Positions 21,965 to 25,549 of a stretch of 25,549 bases of DNA are shown piece by piece. The notes under the pieces are model-generated. The model did not search any database and was not told the origin of the DNA. It saw nothing but the letters and a program-made list of their open reading frames with translations. The stretch's first letter is position 1. Each line of letters starts with the position of its first letter. Made by a program: the position numbers and the translations under genes. The DNA is from Ophiothrix spiculata (Eukaryota > Echinodermata > Ophiuroidea > Amphilepidida > Ophiotrichidae). The stretch lies in NCBI GenBank assembly GCA_000969725.1, contig JXSR01S010372.1. One strand, given 5' to 3'.

Positions 21965-23092
21965 ATTCTCGGCAGGATTAGGGATTCTTGCGAGAACACC
22001 TGCTCTCTGAAGCAACACTCGAGCTATGATGACAACTATTATATATAGGAACTCATCCACTCTTACGTGTTTTGAAAGCTATGTTTATGCTTATTTGAGC
22101 TGGAGAATTATATGCACATCATTATGGACATTTTGAATTTTCATTTGATGGATTTTGATAGTTCAGATAAGTAAAACTTAAACATATATGCGATTTGCAG
22201 TGTGTGTTTATCATTAAAACAACAACAACAAGAAGAACAATTTTAACCTACTATATATTACCTAATACCTTTCCCCACTTTCATTTTTTTCAACACTTCA
22301 TTTAGAATATCAGTTTTGTCGATACTCTACATGCTAGGAATAACACAACATACGAAAACATACACACCCCTTCACTTCACCATAAACCAGAACGAGTGTG
22401 TCATGCATGTTGGCTCGTATAAACTACACTCAACAGAAACACTGCAAGCAATAATCGAAAAAACGCAATAACAACCCAAACCCTGCTACACATCACACAC
22501 ATACATGGCTCAAGGGCTGGTGGAGACGTAGAGCATTGATAAATATTCAATATTTCACATACAATTTTTTTTTCTCAAAATATCATTGTTGCTATTTTAC
22601 TTTTAAAAACATTGATTCAAATGGTATGGTAAAGTATATTAAAAAGGGAACTAATGAAATACAAATTATACTAAGTGCACGAGCGGGTAACGCTACGTTC
22701 TCTGAAGTCACCTCCAATTAATGCTAGACTGCCTCATTTACTTAATTAGTAATGATGTCTACACGTACTCCAGGAATATACAAATGCCAGCATCATTTGC
22801 AGTGAAGCACAACGATTATGTTTGATAGTATTTTTTCAGTTGATTGAAAGTACTTGTACCGTATTATCATCTTTGCTGTTTTAATCATACCAATATACAT
22901 GTATTTAACATGAACCATATGGGACTTTCTTGAGCAAAGGTCAAGGGTGGGTTTATTGACAAGTTCAACGTTTCCAAAACAGTGTCTAATCAATGACATG
23001 GTATAATTCCTACGCTTTAATTTCAAAGTCAAAGGTGTACCATAGGATCTGACCACATGCTCATCCTCTAGGGCTCAACCAGAAGTAGTAAA
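21965..23092. other. No gene seen
   Basis: AT-rich sequence with a short AAC-type run at about 22217-22232. Frames at 22536-22721 (+) and 22793-23056 (-) have no recognisable domain. Confidence 0.5.
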
Positions 23093-23337
23093 TTGTTGTT
23101 GTCAAATTAAAACCCATATTTTCTTATCATTTTGACCTCATTATTACAAATCAAAAATTTCACGTACAGATTCTTTATAGATTTGGAGTTATGACATTAA
23201 ACGTTATATCAATTGTATACTTATTTTTTTATTTCTTAACCCTAAAGCTCCCAATTGTTACAAAAAGAGCAATTCACCAAAAGTCCGAATACGTCATAAA
23301 CGAGGCGGGGGTCCTATATGGGGACAAAATCGCTGCC

Positions 23338-23411
23338 GACAGGGTGGCTTGGTAAAGGTGGGCATATAATCGGGTTGTGTGAGGTTTCTGGTTCGAGCCC
23401 TGGTGGAAACC
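23338..23411 (+). pseudogene. tRNA-like relic (Pol III A/B-box block), copy B
   Basis: A-box-like TGGCTTGGTAAAGGTGG (23345-23361) and B-box GGTTCGAGCCC (23390-23400) start 45 bases apart, as in a tRNA gene. A D-stem GCTT/GGGC can form. The anticodon arm (about 23365-23381) pairs weakly and the acceptor strands do not pair. The tRNA-Pro-like stretch seen in copy A is eroded here. The B-box is fully retained in both copies, although B-boxes are also short and easily conserved by chance. Confidence 0.55.
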
Positions 23412-25395
23412 ATCAATTTTTGACACCCTTATTTCCGAGCAGATAGGTTTAGAGCAAAAGAGGGTAAATATGAGGTTAGGGTTAATATATTTTCATATCA
23501 GCCTCATCCCCAGAGTAGTATTCTTCCTCTTTGCAAGCAAGAAGCAAACTAAGGTGTAAATTAAAAAAATACATTCCAGATACCAAGGTCAATTAGTAAA
23601 GTAAATTTTACCCATTTTGAAATACTTAGAAGCCTACACATTTAAGTAATTACACAATATCAGGTGCATATGAATGCATACTAGAAACTTTATTTTTATT
23701 TGAATGTTTTATTTGAAACTAACTGTACTTTTGATTTTTTTCTTCCACATATTTTTCCACTTGGAATGCTATATTTGTCCTTGAATCAATGAACAGGTAA
23801 GTAGTGTTTTTCATATTTCTTTTAAAACCATGTCTCAGGATTCAGAGCCCTTTGATCAATGATACCCCTTAAAAGCAAACGAAATCTGTTGCAGTTCCCA
23901 CTTTACGCACAACGAACATAACCGTATACAAAATTTGACCAATCATCTATAACTGCAGCCTCTTGTCATTTTTGATTCTGAAAATATTTGCAAAGACTAT
24001 GTTGTAAGGATTAAAATGACACTTCATTGAACTCCATATGGTTTCTAAGCGGTATCTAATTGGTTTTTACAGATCAGTTAGCCCTATATTTTTATTGATT
24101 TGCCCCAGAATATACAGATGATTTCATATTTCCGATCATGTTCATTAAATGAAACTTTAAAGGCGTTAGTAAGTATAAGAATTGCAAACCTGCCTAAAAT
24201 GATTTTGTCATATTATGACCTTAGCATGTATTTTCACCTGTAGCGCAAAATGAAGTTCGCTGCATTTACTGCTGAACAGGAATGGACAGACACTAACATG
24301 TCAATAAAAATGTAGCTGACACAAAATATAGTATTCATAGAAATTTATCTTGATATGACTCAAACCAACAACACTTAACTCGATATTAATACACATATCA
24401 AGGGTGCAAGAACATTTCTATCGTTATCGTTCGTAGACATCTACTAAGGCCAATCTAATGAAGAAGTTTATATTTTACTTGTATAAGTAAAACAATTTAT
24501 GTGGGGCAAAGTCTTGCAGCAGGGCATGAAACATATAGTTCAAAAATATCTGGAGTACTGATTTTAGAGAGAACAATTTTTGTTATGCACTAATGGGTGT
24601 CAAAAGTACCTTGCACTTACTTGTGAAAGATACAATTGATCTCATCAGCAATTACGAAGCCATGAAATGATTAGAATTTAAAAACTAATGTTTCATAGTG
24701 AAACAATCCTTATACCACCCAATACAGGATTATTCTATAGAAAAATATAATAAGGCACAGCTATTTATCATTAGAAAAAAAAGCTATAGAAAATATCTAA
24801 TGAAAACGCAGGCTCCATGTCGGCAGCTGGAAATGTTTCGATATAGGTCATAGGATGTCAAAGCACTGGAAGATGGATTACTTTGTGAATCTTTTAAATG
24901 TATTAAATGTGCTGAATTATTGGTCTGTATTGCGCACTATTATTGGGTGTAGGAATGGCGCTTGTAGAGAACTGCAAATGATAAGTAACTTTATTGCGAG
25001 TTGTATTATTAGTCAAATCAAGACAAGTATATAGATAGTTTTTAAGGATACAGCTCATGAATCATGTGTATCATGTAAAACATTATGTTAAATGACCTTT
25101 ACTTTTATAACCTTAGCTTGACATAGCCTACATAATAATTGCAAAAGAGTTGCAAAAGAACTTCCTGTATTTGAAGTTATAAACGTTTAGCACCTCATTT
25201 AATGGTCAAAATTTCTTGACCTTTTCCCAATTGCTTGAAGTCATGACTTTGAACCTAGGACATTTTAACCCCGATTGTTTCAGCCTCAAGAAGTGATATA
25301 TATTTGTTTTTACTTCATGGAGCCTGAATATGAGGTTAGCTTGACATAATATATAGCCAGAGTAGCATTTACGTAGAAACACAAATTTCTAGCAG

Positions 25396-25549
25396 TAATG
25401 GTTTTACATGAAAAAAAGAAGAAAAACAATCAATTTTGGCCTGTTCAAAAGGATATGTTTGGGAACTCCTTGCTTACAACTCACGAAACTCACAAAGACC
25501 CAACTGAAGTTATTTATCACCCTTGATGATGGTAGAATAATGCCAGATG
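25396..25549 (+). repeat. Single unit of the terminal ~150-bp repeat in copy B
   Basis: The start (TAATGGTTTTACATGAAAAA) matches unit 1 of copy A, while the end (AGAATAATGCCAGATG) matches the exit of unit 2. This suggests one unit here, although the window stops at this point. Confidence 0.7.

Larger units (their letters stand above)
23093..25549 (+). repeat. Long direct repeat, copy B
   Basis: Colinear, same-orientation partner of copy A, followed to the last base of the window, so the right edge is not visible. Relative to copy A it has about 15-18 extra bases near 23125, a rearranged stretch near 23930 and extra bases near 24490. It has only one of the two terminal ~150-bp units. Substitutions and indels are spread evenly and break the short frames seen in copy A, which is consistent with non-coding DNA. 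Confidence 0.95.

Noticed and set aside
1..25549. LTR retrotransposon with 2.5-kb LTRs
   Set aside because: The ~20 kb between the copies has no gag, protease, integrase or reverse-transcriptase frame of the LTR type, and no primer-binding site was seen after copy A.
1..25549. CRISPR array, bacterial operon or prophage
   Set aside because: No regularly spaced repeats with unique spacers, no dense coding and no ribosome-binding-site pattern. The content is eukaryotic.

Overview
This is an AT-rich (about two thirds A+T by eye), gene-poor stretch of animal nuclear DNA. No open frame exceeds about 100 codons, there are no operon-like runs of genes, and the recognisable content is eukaryotic mobile DNA: foldback and MITE-like elements, a LINE reverse-transcriptase relic, tRNA-derived sequence and microsatellites. 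The style of the repeats (GGCCCRTATTC-ended foldbacks, a mariner-type CAGGGTG end, a LINE tail with LHWLPI and FKRHLKIHLF motifs) suggests a marine invertebrate, possibly a bivalve mollusc. That assignment is inference. I found no convincing protein-coding gene or exon.

Layout. The window is bracketed by two direct copies of a long repeat: copy A at about 1-2566 and copy B at about 23093-25549, an offset of about 23.1 kb. Each copy carries a degenerate tRNA-like block, closest to eukaryotic tRNA-Pro in copy A. Copy A ends in a tandem duplication of about 150 bp that copy B seems to lack.

Between the copies lie, in order: a 169-bp MITE (5883-6051); the first copy of a diverged ~130-bp repeat (7846-7978); a 349-bp element flanked by TTAA (8448-8796); a 26-bp triplet repeat (8891-8968); a 591-bp mariner-like foldback with arms of about 200 bp and TA flanks (9277-9867); the second copy of the diverged repeat (9933-10070); a 129-bp foldback with 44-bp perfect arms (10770-10898); microsatellites (13441-13506, 14014-14036); a probable Tigger/pogo-like remnant (about 15136-15318); a transposon-like fragment (about 18012-18314); a 745-bp foldback holding a LINE 3' end (18452-19196); and two further tandem repeats (20372-20650, 21867-21964).

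The remaining sequence is AT-rich and shows nothing I can name. There is no gene network to describe. The window is best read as an intergenic or intronic transposon landscape inside a large direct duplication. That duplication could be a true tandem duplication, a dispersed long repeat, or an uncollapsed haplotype in the assembly.
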